64,000 nt of DNA from Aradus depressus (taxonomy: Eukaryota > Arthropoda > Insecta > Hemiptera > Aradidae): contig OY759215.1 in assembly GCA_963662175.1 (NCBI GenBank), positions 52,097,213 to 52,161,212 of the forward strand, read 5' to 3'. The position numbers and the translations under genes are program-made. Below the pieces are notes generated by a model. That model made no database searches. It was not told where the DNA came from and worked only from the letters and a program-made list of their open reading frames with translations. Below are positions 33,695 to 42,721 of the stretch, piece by piece. Positions within the stretch are counted from its first letter, which is position 1; each line of letters begins with the position of its first letter.

Positions 33695-34240
33695 TTTCAA
33701 GCGGTCAAAAAAGAGTAAAGTGCAGTTCTGAAAATATGCAATTATCTAGGAATAGCATTGAATCAGCATGATACTCTTTGTGTTGGTTTAGTAAGTAGAT
33801 ATGCATCTCACATACGATATGCTAAAGAGAAATGATTAATAGGCCCAACAAATAATGCAATGGACTCATGCTAATAGAATCATATGAATACTGCACATAA
33901 TTTATATGCGATCCAGCATGTTATAGAAAATATCTATTGTAAATTTTTAAATGGTATAGCAAAATTGAATGTCAATAATTATAGAATGAGAGAATTCAGG
34001 CTTGTGGTCAATAAAAAAAAAGTCTCAATGTTCTTCAACAGTACGAATTAATCAACTATTTTTCCGCTCTTCTTCACAATGCACCGTTTGGATTGAAATT
34101 CAATAGGTCTCACTCAGGGACTTCTGAATCATCATACTAAATTTCGTTTCGATAGATTCGTTAGTTTGACAGTTATTAAAGGCTTATGAGCTCCGCTTCC
34201 CTCCGGCAGGGATTTCTGAGAGGGTATTGAATTTACATAT

Positions 34241-34622
34241 GAGGAGTTTGGAGCCAGAGCGAACCAACCCACAATTTTTCGGAAAATGAGTTATTACCAT
34301 CCTGATGTTGGCATAGGTTCCCTTTTTTCAAAACCAGTGTGGATCACTTAGTTTCTTCACTTCAGTGATAAATAGCAGCACTTTAAGTTTAGTCCACAAA
34401 TATTTGTGCATATATTTTCAAAGTCACAATGGATCATACGGCCTTCAAAAACTTTATAGAACACAAAAAGGGATCACTCATCCAATACTATTCTAAAATT
34501 TCAAATATAAATAAATATTTGGGGCCCATTTATGGAGATAAACAAAATGTACTCAATTTTCAATTGCCATTTTCTTCCTGTTCAGTTTAAACCAGTTGGC
34601 CCGCTCTGGCTCCAAACTCCTC
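34241..34622. mobile_element. MITE with GAGGAGTTTGGAGCC ends and ATAT duplication
   Basis: The left end is GAGGAGTTTGGAGCCAGAGC and the right end is the complement GCTCTGGCTCCAAACTCCTC. ATAT flanks both sides (34237-34240 and 34623-34626). The host HT repeat normally reads TTACATATAAAATTTC across this point, so the unoccupied site is known. No ORF in the 382 bp. Confidence 0.88.
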
Positions 34623-34782
34623 ATATAAAATGTCATTACTTCGGCAGTTATTGAAATTTTTGTGTTGAGGCCCCCTCAAATCCTTCCATTCCCTTTGGCC
34701 GATTTAGCTGAAAAACAATAGGTGTCGTCCGTATCGAGTTGAGGATACAAATATAAAATTTCTTGTTGATATATTTATTCTA

Positions 34783-35033
34783 GTTGAGGGTTGTCACTCA
34801 GATGGTGGACAAGAATAACTCGTCTGTCCCCATCCATGATATTTTAAATTGTTAAAGTTTTTAGATTGTTTATTTATTTATTTTTATAATAAATATATTT
34901 AGTTTTCATTCAAAAATTTAATAATTTTTTTATCAGACTGCCTGATGATGAGGTAAACCTCGAAAGCCGGCTAGCTACTTCTAATAAAAATCTGTGAGAG
35001 GTCATACTACATTTTATTTGACAACCTGTGAAC
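34783..35033 (+). mobile_element. 251-bp non-coding element with hammerhead-like core and 9-bp duplication
   Basis: A perfect 9-bp TTTATTCTA lies at 34774-34782 and 35034-35042. The insert starts GTTGAGGGTTGTCACTCAG and ends GACAACCTGTGAAC. At 34942-34973 it has CTGATGA, T, GAGG-TAAA-CCTC, GAAA, and the palindrome AGCCGGCT. An inverted, older copy is at 62740-63015. It encodes no protein. Confidence 0.82.
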
Positions 35034-35083
35034 TTTATTCTATCGTATTCACAGACACACACACACACACAGAAAATTCTCAT

Positions 35084-35480
35084 CTCCCCAGCTGTACAAA
35101 GTATAGGGGAGGTTATACAATCGGTCAGAAATTCGATGTTGAGTTTTCAATGGAATTTCATGTTTTTTTCTAGTTCTAAAAATATAATAAAAAAAAATCC
35201 TGTTTGTCTATGTTTGTATGTCCGTTTATGTACACGATAACTCCCGATAGAATGAATTTATCGACATAGAATTTTATGTATTCCCCTTAAGAACAACATC
35301 TATTGATTATCAGTCAAATCAGCCAAAGGAGAGGAGGGATTAACAGAAAAACCGTTATAAAATAAAAAAAAAATATTATATTTAAATTCAAAACCCCATA
35401 AGGCCGACACATATTAAGTTTCCACAAAATTCTCCAAAGAGAGAGGGGGAATCATGAGGCTCAACTCAAAAATTCTAATA
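35084..35480 (-). repeat. HT repeat, inverse orientation
   Basis: Begins with the terminal hairpin (CTCCCCAGCTGTACAAAGTA), then ATACAATCGGTCAGAAATTC and AGCCAAAGGAGAGGAGGG. It abuts the plus-oriented copy ending at 35083, giving a tail-to-tail pair. Confidence 0.78.
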
Positions 35481-35574
35481 ACTGCCGATTTTATGAAGAA
35501 AAAAAAACACAAAATGTAGTGTGGGGATTCAAAAGTCTCAATACGTATTTTATTGATAATTATGATACTTAACA

Positions 35575-35972
35575 TTTTCGCAGTGATACTGTGAAACACT
35601 TACAATTTATGAAAAATATAAAGAAAAACGAATGTTTTTTTAAAAATATTGTCTATTTCAGAAGATATACTTATATATATAAACTGATATATGGGAGTAA
35701 TTTCGGTATCTTCAGCCACGACTACCGAAGGAATCATATATATTTCATACAACTTGTGAAATAGACATTTTTAAAATATATTCGTTTTTCTTATATTTTT
35801 ATTGATAATTACCCCAAACTGATTGGTTTTTGCAGAGAGAGCGAAAATTTAGTTGATTAATTCGTGCTGAGGTTGTACAGAGCTGAGGTTTCGGAAAACA
35901 TGAAATTCCGGTGAAAATTCAACATCGAATTTCTGTCTGATTGCATAACTTCCCCTATACTTCGTAGAGCTG
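35575..35972 (+). repeat. GGGAGTA-type palindromic repeat followed by HT end
   Basis: At 35580-35800 is the repeat with TGTGAAACACTT, GGGAGTAATTTCGGTATC, TTCAGCCACGACTACCGAAG and GTGAAATAGAC. At 35875-35972 is the HT terminal block ending in the hairpin TATACTTCGTAGA. Confidence 0.72.
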
Positions 35973-36053
35973 TGGAAGATGAGCCCAGAGAAGCCTAACT
36001 AAGGAGAAGAGACTATGAAAATATATAAATGGAAATGTAATGGGGTATCTTAC

Positions 36054-36203
36054 AGTTGCATAGTACTCTGGGTTGATACAGGAGCCGTCCAAGAGAACAC
36101 ACCCCTGATAGATGAAGGAAGGATCCTGGTCATCGTCGTCCTTTATGTTGACCGTCACAGTGGTCGTGGACGACTGTCGGTTCGTGTGGTTACGGGCTCG
36201 ATC
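36054..36203 (-). CDS. cadherin gene, exon 1 of those visible (50 codons)
   Basis: The acceptor is a T-tract plus GCAG ending at 36204 and the donor GTAAGA starts at 36053; 150 bp, phase 0-0. It encodes DRARNHTNRQSS, then STTTVTVNIKDDDDQDPSF, the end of a cadherin repeat with a divergent linker (DDDDQDP instead of DxNDNxP), then the start of the next repeat including GCVLLDGSCINPEYYAT with two cysteines nine residues apart, possibly a disulfide. It has no signal peptide and no start, so upstream exons must exist at higher coordinates, within this window or beyond. I did not find them. If they lie beyond 64000, SDF2 is nested in a cadherin intron. Confidence 0.93.
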
Positions 36204-37300
36204 CTGCAAAAAAAAAAACAAGGACAAACCATATTTAATAACAGAAAGCACAAAATAATCAATAATAAAACAAAATATATGCCATATTATGTGACGTGAC
36301 CATTGCAGGACTTTTTCATAACATATGGCCATTATATAATACATATTAATTTTCTATATCATATTTTTCATTATTTGGGTCGCTTATAAGAAACATTTTT
36401 GTTAAGAACTATACATTTGAAGATAAGACGGTTTGCGGGTTGTATCTCGCAAACAAACGACCAACAAAAAATTGAATTTCATATAAATTGTGCAATTTAG
36501 TTCTCCCAACATTTTTTGATGAAGAGAATTCTGAATGAATCATTAATATAAGCGGTAACTTGAAATTGTGGTATTAATTCACGTGCTCTGTTAATTTAGC
36601 ACAGGTGAAATCATTTTAAATTTCAAATTCATATTCATTTAAAGAAGAAAAACAATAGCTTCGAGGATAAAAGCAAAGAAAAAATTAGCATGAATACGAG
36701 AAAATAATATATATATGTATTTTCAAAAAAATAAATTAATAAAAAATAAGATAAAAATAGGAAGGACATCAATATATGTAAATGTGTATGGTCCCTACGA
36801 AAAAAATGAATAGTTTATTATAACAGTCGCATTTAGAGTGGTACAATTATACAATAAGGTTCCTTAACCATTGCCCTTATACACTAAATACAAATCAGAA
36901 ATAATAAATTAAAAACAATGCTACTGCTTAAGAGTAAATTTTATAAACTCTTAAAGAAAAAAAAAAAATAATAAAAAAAATATCTCTGTTTTCGAATGTT
37001 TATTAATTTATTTTCTATTAATTTCATTCAGTTAATTTGTATTTTTTTCTTCTCGAAAAAAATGAAATTTCTGATTAATAAGGCAAAATACAAGCTAAGT
37101 ATAAATTTCAGAAATCTAATCCCGGAAACTTGGAGAAAAAAGTCAGTAAAGGACACACAAACTGATTGTACAAAGGGGGGAAAGGGGGGAATACATAGAA
37201 ATACAAAGTATGTCAAAGAAACAAAATTTCATAAATATATAAAAAGTACACATAGTTTTATGTACTTAACTAAACACGATACCTCAGAGCTACTTTCGCG
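36204..37300. other. AT-rich sequence upstream of the visible cadherin exons
   Basis: Contains an AT/A-rich stretch (36640-36990) and a piece at 36365-36480 related to segments at 46930-47290 and 50690-50810 (TCTCGCAAACAAACG, TTAAGAACTATAC). The open frame 36996-37310 is K/N/I-rich with no domain. Confidence 0.5.
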
Positions 37301-37776
37301 CCTGACCTAGTCCACTGTTCACTCGCACATTTATGTTGAATTTAATCAAAATCTGACAGATATTTTAGTAATGCGATTTTAAAAAATGTGCACAAGGGAG
37401 GCTTCGCTTTAATTACAACAGTTTCTGGTTGCTCGACAGAGAACTGAGCCCATTCTCTTTTCGAAATTCCGTATGTGTCGTAATTTTGTCTGAAACTAAA
37501 ATTTAAATATATATTGTACAAGTTTCTATTCGGTTACAACATTCATTATTTAACAGTTGTGCTTGCCTATTCTAACGACAAACGTACAAGTTAGTTTCAA
37601 AAGTAAATTATTCACTGTGTTGAGACATGGAGACAAAGGTGATTTGTCGGAGAAACAGTGAAGAGTTGGGAGAGTTTTCTTTCTTTAGCTCCGTTCATGA
37701 GACAGAGAACGTCGGTTTGCTCCTCGAGTCAACTGACATAACAACTAATTAATAAGGTTATTAATCACTGTACATA

Positions 37777-37895
37777 ATGAGTTGGAGACGTATCCATCTC
37801 AGGGTATCCCAGTTGTCCTCCATCTTCTTTCTACAACTGTTGCTCGTATATTCCAGTGTTGGTGGAGAAGAAAGAATCTTGGAGATATTTCAACG
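37777..37895 (+). CDS. possible first coding exon with signal peptide
   Basis: ATG at 37777 opens 39 codons plus 2 bases before a consensus donor GTGAGT at 37896. The peptide begins MSWRRIHLRV and continues with the hydrophobic stretch SSIFFLQLLLVYSSVG, a typical secretory signal, followed by a short charged tail GEERILEIFQ. Without splicing it would stop at once (TGA in the donor). The upstream 450 bp (37310-37776) are free of the common repeats, as expected for a promoter. Phase 2 fits an acceptor CTCAG ending at 44870 inside the SDF2 ORF (joined codon CGT). This would give SDF2 another N-terminus, but with about 12 extra residues before the MIR region. Alternatively it belongs to an unseen gene, or is chance. 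Confidence 0.4.
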
Positions 37896-37982
37896 GTGAG
37901 TATCGTGGATTATTATAAATCATTTGTTTAATTAATGTAGCATGCATTATCAAAAAATAATTCAAATATAATTATTCACTTA

Positions 37983-38705
37983 TATAGGGTGTCCTGTTTA
38001 GATGGCCTGGCTGAATTTCTCTTGAACCGATAACGTTATAAAAAAAATAAAAATGCGTATTTCATATTTTTCAGTCTAGTTTAAAATTTCTACCTGTTTT
38101 TGAAAAAAAAATTATACGGGGTATCCCAGGACCAGTACAACTTAAAAATTTCAACGGACTTATAATAATTTTAAGCCCTATCGCTCTCATCTTGTCCAGG
38201 GGCTTCGGGACACTGATTATGACAGGCGTCTAATGTTTCTTGCACAAATGTCGATTTGGGAAGCTGAAGAAAACTGATTCATCAGTTCATACGATGTATG
38301 GGAGACTGTACCACAAATGGTGTACTGAATCGTTGGAATTTTCGAACATGGAAAATCCCAGAATATCGTTTTCTTGTCGTATAGCTAACAAAATGTCGTG
38401 TTTTTTTTTTTTTTTTTTTTTTTTTAATTTTGAACCATAACTTTGTAATTTTTTGACCAATTGAAAATCGGGTTGCACCATTGATTTCAGCGTGAAAAAT
38501 CTTTTAAAATGATGTATCGAAAGGTATAGGGTCCTTTTTGAAATTTTTAAGTTGTATTGGTCCTGGGATACCCCGTATAATTTTTTTTTTTCAAAATCAA
38601 GTCGACATTTTAAACTAGACTGAAAAATATTAAATACATATTTTTTATAACGTTATCGGATCAAGAGAAATTCAGGCGGGCCATCTAAAAATGACACCCT
38701 GTATA
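37983..38705. mobile_element. 720-bp foldback MITE with GGGTGTCC ends
   Basis: The left arm begins TATAGGGTGTCCTGTTTAG, with GGCCTGGCTGAATTTCTC and TATACGGGGTATCCCAGG. The right arm is its complement, ending GACACCCTGTATA. Arms exceed 150 bp. A TA flanks each side, as for Tc1/mariner-like elements whose ends often read CAGGGTGTC. The interior (38165-38530) has no transposase; the open frames are T-run artefacts. Confidence 0.85.
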
Positions 38706-38799
38706 TCTGACTCTCGCTCCGAGGTTTCTTTGCAACGACAAAAAAAGATTGAGTCTGCGATCATGTGACCTAAGGAGCCACTCATTGAAACTGGTGTCG

Positions 38800-39165
38800 A
38801 GGTGTCTGGTAAGTACGATAACTTCAGAGAGCGTGAATGTATCGACACGAAATTTTATACGTGTATCCAGAACACCATAAGGACGATACGAATTGATTTT
38901 CAGTTAAATCGGTGAAATGGGAGGGTTAGGGGTGGAGCTTAACACAAAAACTCACAATTGCTGTTGTAATGAAAGTATTGACACTACATTTTATATTTAA
39001 ATTCAAAACCTCATCAGAGAGAGCTCAACAACTCAAAAACCTCAATAACTGCCATTGTAATAAATTTATCGAAACAAAACTTAGTATGAGTAATCAGAAG
39101 CTCCTATGTACATAAGTCAAATATTGAGTTTTAGTCCAAATGATTGATACTTAACATTTTCTGCA
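38800..39165 (-). repeat. HT repeat (inverse) joined to a GAGATATTGTGAAA repeat
   Basis: The blocks TATCGACACGAAATTTTATA, GGACGATACGAATTGATTTT and AACTGCCATTGTAATAAATT belong to HT in inverse direction. From 39131 the GATACTTAACATTTTCTGC text of the GGGAGTA-type repeat starts; it is then cut by the LINE. Confidence 0.7.
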
Positions 39166-39179
39166 GAGATATTGTGAAA

Positions 39180-40718
39180 TTGATCAGCCTACTCCCAGTC
39201 TCCGGCAAGGTGTTGGAGACTCTGATCCTGTCGGGAATTCGGGCCCGGGTACAGGCCTTTGTTTCGCAAAGACAATTCGGATGCATGAGGGGCAGATCTA
39301 CTGAGGATGCGTTGAGAATGCTAAGGGCGGATGTCGAGGAGGTCAGAGGGAAATACTCTCTCTGAATCTTCTTCGATGTAGCCGCGGCCTTCGACTGCGC
39401 CTGGTGGCCTGCCATTCTCTTGCGACTACGGTCTGTGGGAATACCTAGGAACCTATTCGGGCTCATCTCCAGCTTCCTCAGCGAGCGCTCTGCGACGGTG
39501 AGACAGCAATTCACCAGCACTACAGTGAACATCACCAGAGGATGTCCCCAGGGCTCGGTCCTCGGACCTACACTCTGGAACATACTCTTTGATGGACTGC
39601 TTCGTGACCTCGAGACTCGTGGACACAGGGCAATAGCCTATGTTGACGACCTAGTGGTCACGGTGCACGCTGACAGTCGTGCCACTCTGACTGCCCGAGC
39701 CCAAGCCGCGATCGACTCTACTGACACTTGGTGCCGACTGAACAAGTTAACCCTCTCTCCCAGCAAGACAGCGGTTATGCTGATGAGAGGAAAAACTGAC
39801 GCCCGCCACCCCCTGGTTCTTGCAGTACACGACCGACGCGTTGAATTTCCGGCGTACCTGGGTGTGGGGATTGGGCCGGGATTCAACGTCACGCCCAACG
39901 CTGTTGCCATCAAGGATAGGACAACAGCTACCTTTAACGCTCTGAGCTACCTAGCCCGAGCGACGTGGGGTCTCGGCTACTCCGCGTGTAAAACTATTTA
40001 CACCGGGGTTTTCGAGGCAGTAGCAAGGTACGCCGCTGCCGGATGGTGGGTTCACACCACCAAGCGACGGCGTACGTTGCTACTTCAAGCTCAAAGAGCA
40101 GCCCTCCTCAGGATTACCAAGGCCTACCGTACGGTCTCCACGGCTGCGCTGCAGGTGCTGGCGGGGGCCCCACCCATAGACCTTGTCTTGGATGGGGCCG
40201 TCGCCTCGTACTTCTATAGACGCGGCTTGCCATTGGAGGCAGATACGGACATGGCCTTGCGTCAAGCCCTGGAAAGGGAGATGCAAGGAGGGGCGAGACC
40301 AGAGCGCCTGAGGGGCATTGTCCAGGAATGGATCGTAGAAAGATGGCAACGGCGTTGGGCGCAATCGACAAATGGCCGTACAACCTTCACCTATTTCCCA
40401 GACGTCCAGACGCGCCTTGACTCTCCATGGGTACAACTAGACCATTGGACGGCACAGATGCTATCAGGTCACGGCGACTTCAACGCCAAGCTCTTCTTCT
40501 TTAAGAAGAAGAACAGCCCAGCCTGCTCGTGTGGCGGCGTCGAGACTGCGGAACACGTAGTTCTCGAATGTCCGCTATACGACGTGCCCAGGGCGGCGCT
40601 GATTCACCAGACAGGATCGTACCTGGGACTGGACCTGCCGGGACTGATGACAGAGGCTGGCTACCTGGCTTTTGGTCGGTTCGTCTCCTCCTGGCGGAGA
40701 ATCAAGAAAGCCTACTAA
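39180..40718 (+). pseudogene. R1-type reverse transcriptase ORF2, one nonsense codon
   Basis: One frame is open over 513 codons except for a TGA at 39363-39365, in the place where relatives have a coding codon before IFFDVAAAFD. Visible motifs in order: ISLLPVSGKVLE (RT region 1), QFGCMRGRST, FFDVAAAFDCAWW (first catalytic Asp), GCPQGSVLGPTLWN, the catalytic box AYVDDLV (39639-39650), and LSPSKTAVM. Near the C-terminus is a zinc knuckle with the pattern C-x-C-x8-H-x4-C (PACSC ... EHVVLEC). The YVDD box is unusual, since this clade mostly has A/FADD. ORF1, the endonuclease and the RT start are missing owing to truncation. Dead copy. Confidence 0.9.
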
Positions 40719-40870
40719 CCCGGTGCCGGGGGCCCCACCGACCACCGACAGGCGTGCGGCGGCTGCCCCCGGCTCCGGGACACAGGCAGAATAGAACCCC
40801 CGATAAGATCCCGAGATCACTCGGCGTAAGGAGCACCCGGGGGAAAAAAAAAAAAAAAAAAAAAAAAAAA
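39180..40870 (+). mobile_element. R1-clade LINE, 5'-truncated, with poly-A and target duplication
   Basis: The body runs from inside the reverse-transcriptase region to a 27-base poly-A at 40844-40870. A 14-bp duplication flanks it: GAGATATTGTGAAA at 39166-39179 and GAGAGATTGTGAAA at 40871-40884 (one difference). The G+C content is far higher than in the surroundings. The target is an interspersed repeat, not 28S rDNA, so it is not a true R1 insertion but a relative with other target choice. Confidence 0.92.
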
Positions 40871-41135
40871 GAGAGATTGTGAAACACTTGATAAAAAATA
40901 AAGAAAAACGTTTAAAATATTAAAAATTTCACAAATTATATATTAAACATGGGAGTACTTTCGGTATTGATACTATCTTCAGCCACAACAAATACTGAAA
41001 TAACAAATATTACACTTTTGTTAAATCGTGGCTGAAGATGGTAGCAATACCGAAAGTACTCCCATATTTTATATTTATTTTGTGAAATAGACAATATTTT
41101 AAGTTTTTCTTTATTTTACCAAATGATTGGTTTTG
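40871..41135 (+). repeat. palindromic GGGAGTACTTTCGG repeat, right part
   Basis: This is the rest of the repeat hit by the LINE. It contains two inverted halves, GGGAGTACTTTCGGTATTG at 40951 and the complement CAATACCGAAAGTACTCCC at 41045-41063, around TTCAGCCACAA / GTGGCTGAAG. It ends with TTTTGTGAAATAGACAATAT. The motif at 41028-41066 is listed separately. Confidence 0.8.
41028..41066 (+). ncRNA. hammerhead-ribozyme-like motif (best example)
   Basis: In order: GTGG (stem I strand), CTGAAGA (matches CUGANGA), one extra T, GGTA-GCAA-TACC (4-bp stem II with a GNRA loop), GAAA, AGTACT (self-complementary, possible stem III), C (cleavage position), CCAT, which pairs with GTGG (three pairs plus one wobble). 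All parts of a type I hammerhead are present in order. The extra T before stem II departs from the canonical core, so activity is uncertain. Confidence 0.4.
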
Positions 41136-41904
41136 GAGGGAGAATGAAACATTTTTAGCATTGAATTATCACCCAGTTAAGGTCCCATATCAGTCAAGTG
41201 ATGTATTACGTCAGCAGCGTTACCAAACCGTGTCAGTCCCAAACATTCTGATTGAGGGCTTATCGCGTTCCAAAGATCGCTCGCCTCTCCACATCGGTAT
41301 GCGTGTGGGCCTTGCCTTCATTCCATCACCCTTTATAATATAATCAAATAAATATCCAAGAGCTTTCACTTTTTTTTTTTTTTTCTTGTCTTCATTCATT
41401 GATTTCTTTTTGCGGGGCTGTACAGTTAAGGCAAGAGTTATTAATCAGCAAAGCAAAATGTTTTGACAAGTTAGCAGTAGGGGGGGGGGGGGGGGGGGGG
41501 GGGGATTTGACAGCCTCCTCTGAGTACTATATAAAATTTACAAATACATTCTTGCACAATAAATAAAACATAGGTCACTGAATGAGGACACGGTTCGCAG
41601 TGGGTGTCCGACGTAAACAAGGTGTCATGTGTTGAGGATTTACAACAAGTGTTGCCAGGCCTCACTGCCAACATTTCGAAACAACAGAGGCCGTATCATT
41701 TCACTGATAGACACCTCGCTCAGTCCTAATTCTATACACATGAATAGCTTGCGCATAGTATAATAAGTAGGTACATGAGATTAACTATAGTCGTGAACTT
41801 CTTATTCATAAACAAGTGTAGTTGTATAAAGTTAAGCAGTGAATATATTCAGAAACTAGCTAAATAAATACTGGGTGGGATGGTGTAGACACCTAGGGAC
41901 CTAA
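41136..41904. other. unassigned sequence with a G-tract
   Basis: A run of about 24 G lies at 41480-41503. Sequence at 41560-41720 is of normal complexity without a domain in any frame. No gene signal. Confidence 0.5.
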
Positions 41905-42465
41905 GCATTCAACTGCTGTTCGGTGAGTATTGTTATTGGGATTTTTGAGTCGAGCCCTCCTCTGATCCTCTCCCCCTTCTCTTCGACTGATTTCGTCGTT
42001 CTTATGGAGTTCTGGATACACAAATACAATTTTGTGTCGATATACTTATTCTATCGCAGAACTATCGAAAAAAATTAATTCAAAAAGAAAATATGATTTT
42101 AAGAATTAAAATGATGTAGGTATACAAAATAATTAAGTTTCTATTAATCCTTATATTATTTAAAAAAAATATATAGCCGAATGGTGGCGACTTAATTTTT
42201 TTTTATAACCTCAGTCACCTTATCCAATGAAATTCAATCCGTACTTCTTTTGTAAAAAAAAAAATAGTTGGTCACCTTACTTTAACCGACTTAACTGCAA
42301 ATCTTAATTGTTCTGGAAACATTCAAAATTACATGTCGATACACTCATTCAATCGGAAGTTATCGTGTTCAAAGAGACACACACAGGGTGTAATCAGAGG
42401 GTTAGAAAACTTCGTATGAAAAGTCAACATTGAATGTCTGACATAACCTTCTCTAGCTGGCGAAG
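41905..42465 (+). repeat. HT repeat, two pieces
   Basis: Blocks GAGTCGAGCCCTCCTCTGAT and GACTGATTTCGTCG at 41945-42060, and ATTACATGTCGATACACTCA to a shortened terminal hairpin (CTTCTCTAGCTGGCGAAGTG) at 42325-42465. They are separated by an AT-rich segment. Confidence 0.65.
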
Positions 42466-42560
42466 TGAAACCCAAGGGCCTAAGTCGGGTTCGAACCAGT
42501 GATCTTGAGATCAGTAGACATCCCCACCTCTGTACTAACGGATCTCTCTCGTAGATAGGT
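42466..42560 (-). mobile_element. decayed SINE head
   Basis: Contains CCTAAGTCGGGTTCGAACC (box B complement) and TGATCTTGAGATCAGTAGAC. Strongly diverged. The rest of the SINE is absent. Confidence 0.5.
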
Positions 42561-42721
42561 ACGATACTGATTGCGTGAAAGATCAAATTGATTTAGACAA
42601 AGGGAATACCTGGAGACAATTGGTTGTTTCATATTCATATTGTAACTTACTTCTTAATGATGACCTGATATACACAACTAAAGAAACATAAACAATCCTG
42701 TAACCTTCCTATGTCTACAGT

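Larger units (their letters stand above)
34010..35083 (+). repeat. HT repeat carrying two nested insertions
   Basis: HT pieces are 34010-34240, 34623-34782 and 35034-35083. They hold GAATTAATCAACTA, GGCCGATTTAGCTGAAAAAC and TATCGTATTCACAGACACAC in the usual order. A MITE sits at 34241-34622 and a 251-bp element at 34783-35033; each has its own target duplication. Confidence 0.82.

Noticed and set aside
39144..39179. Start codon ATG at 39144 for the LINE frame
   Set aside because: These bases belong to the older repeat and the target duplication, outside the LINE body.
40080..40436. Long minus-strand open frames over the LINE (for example 118 codons)
   Set aside because: They are shadows of the plus-strand reverse-transcriptase frame and have no domain.
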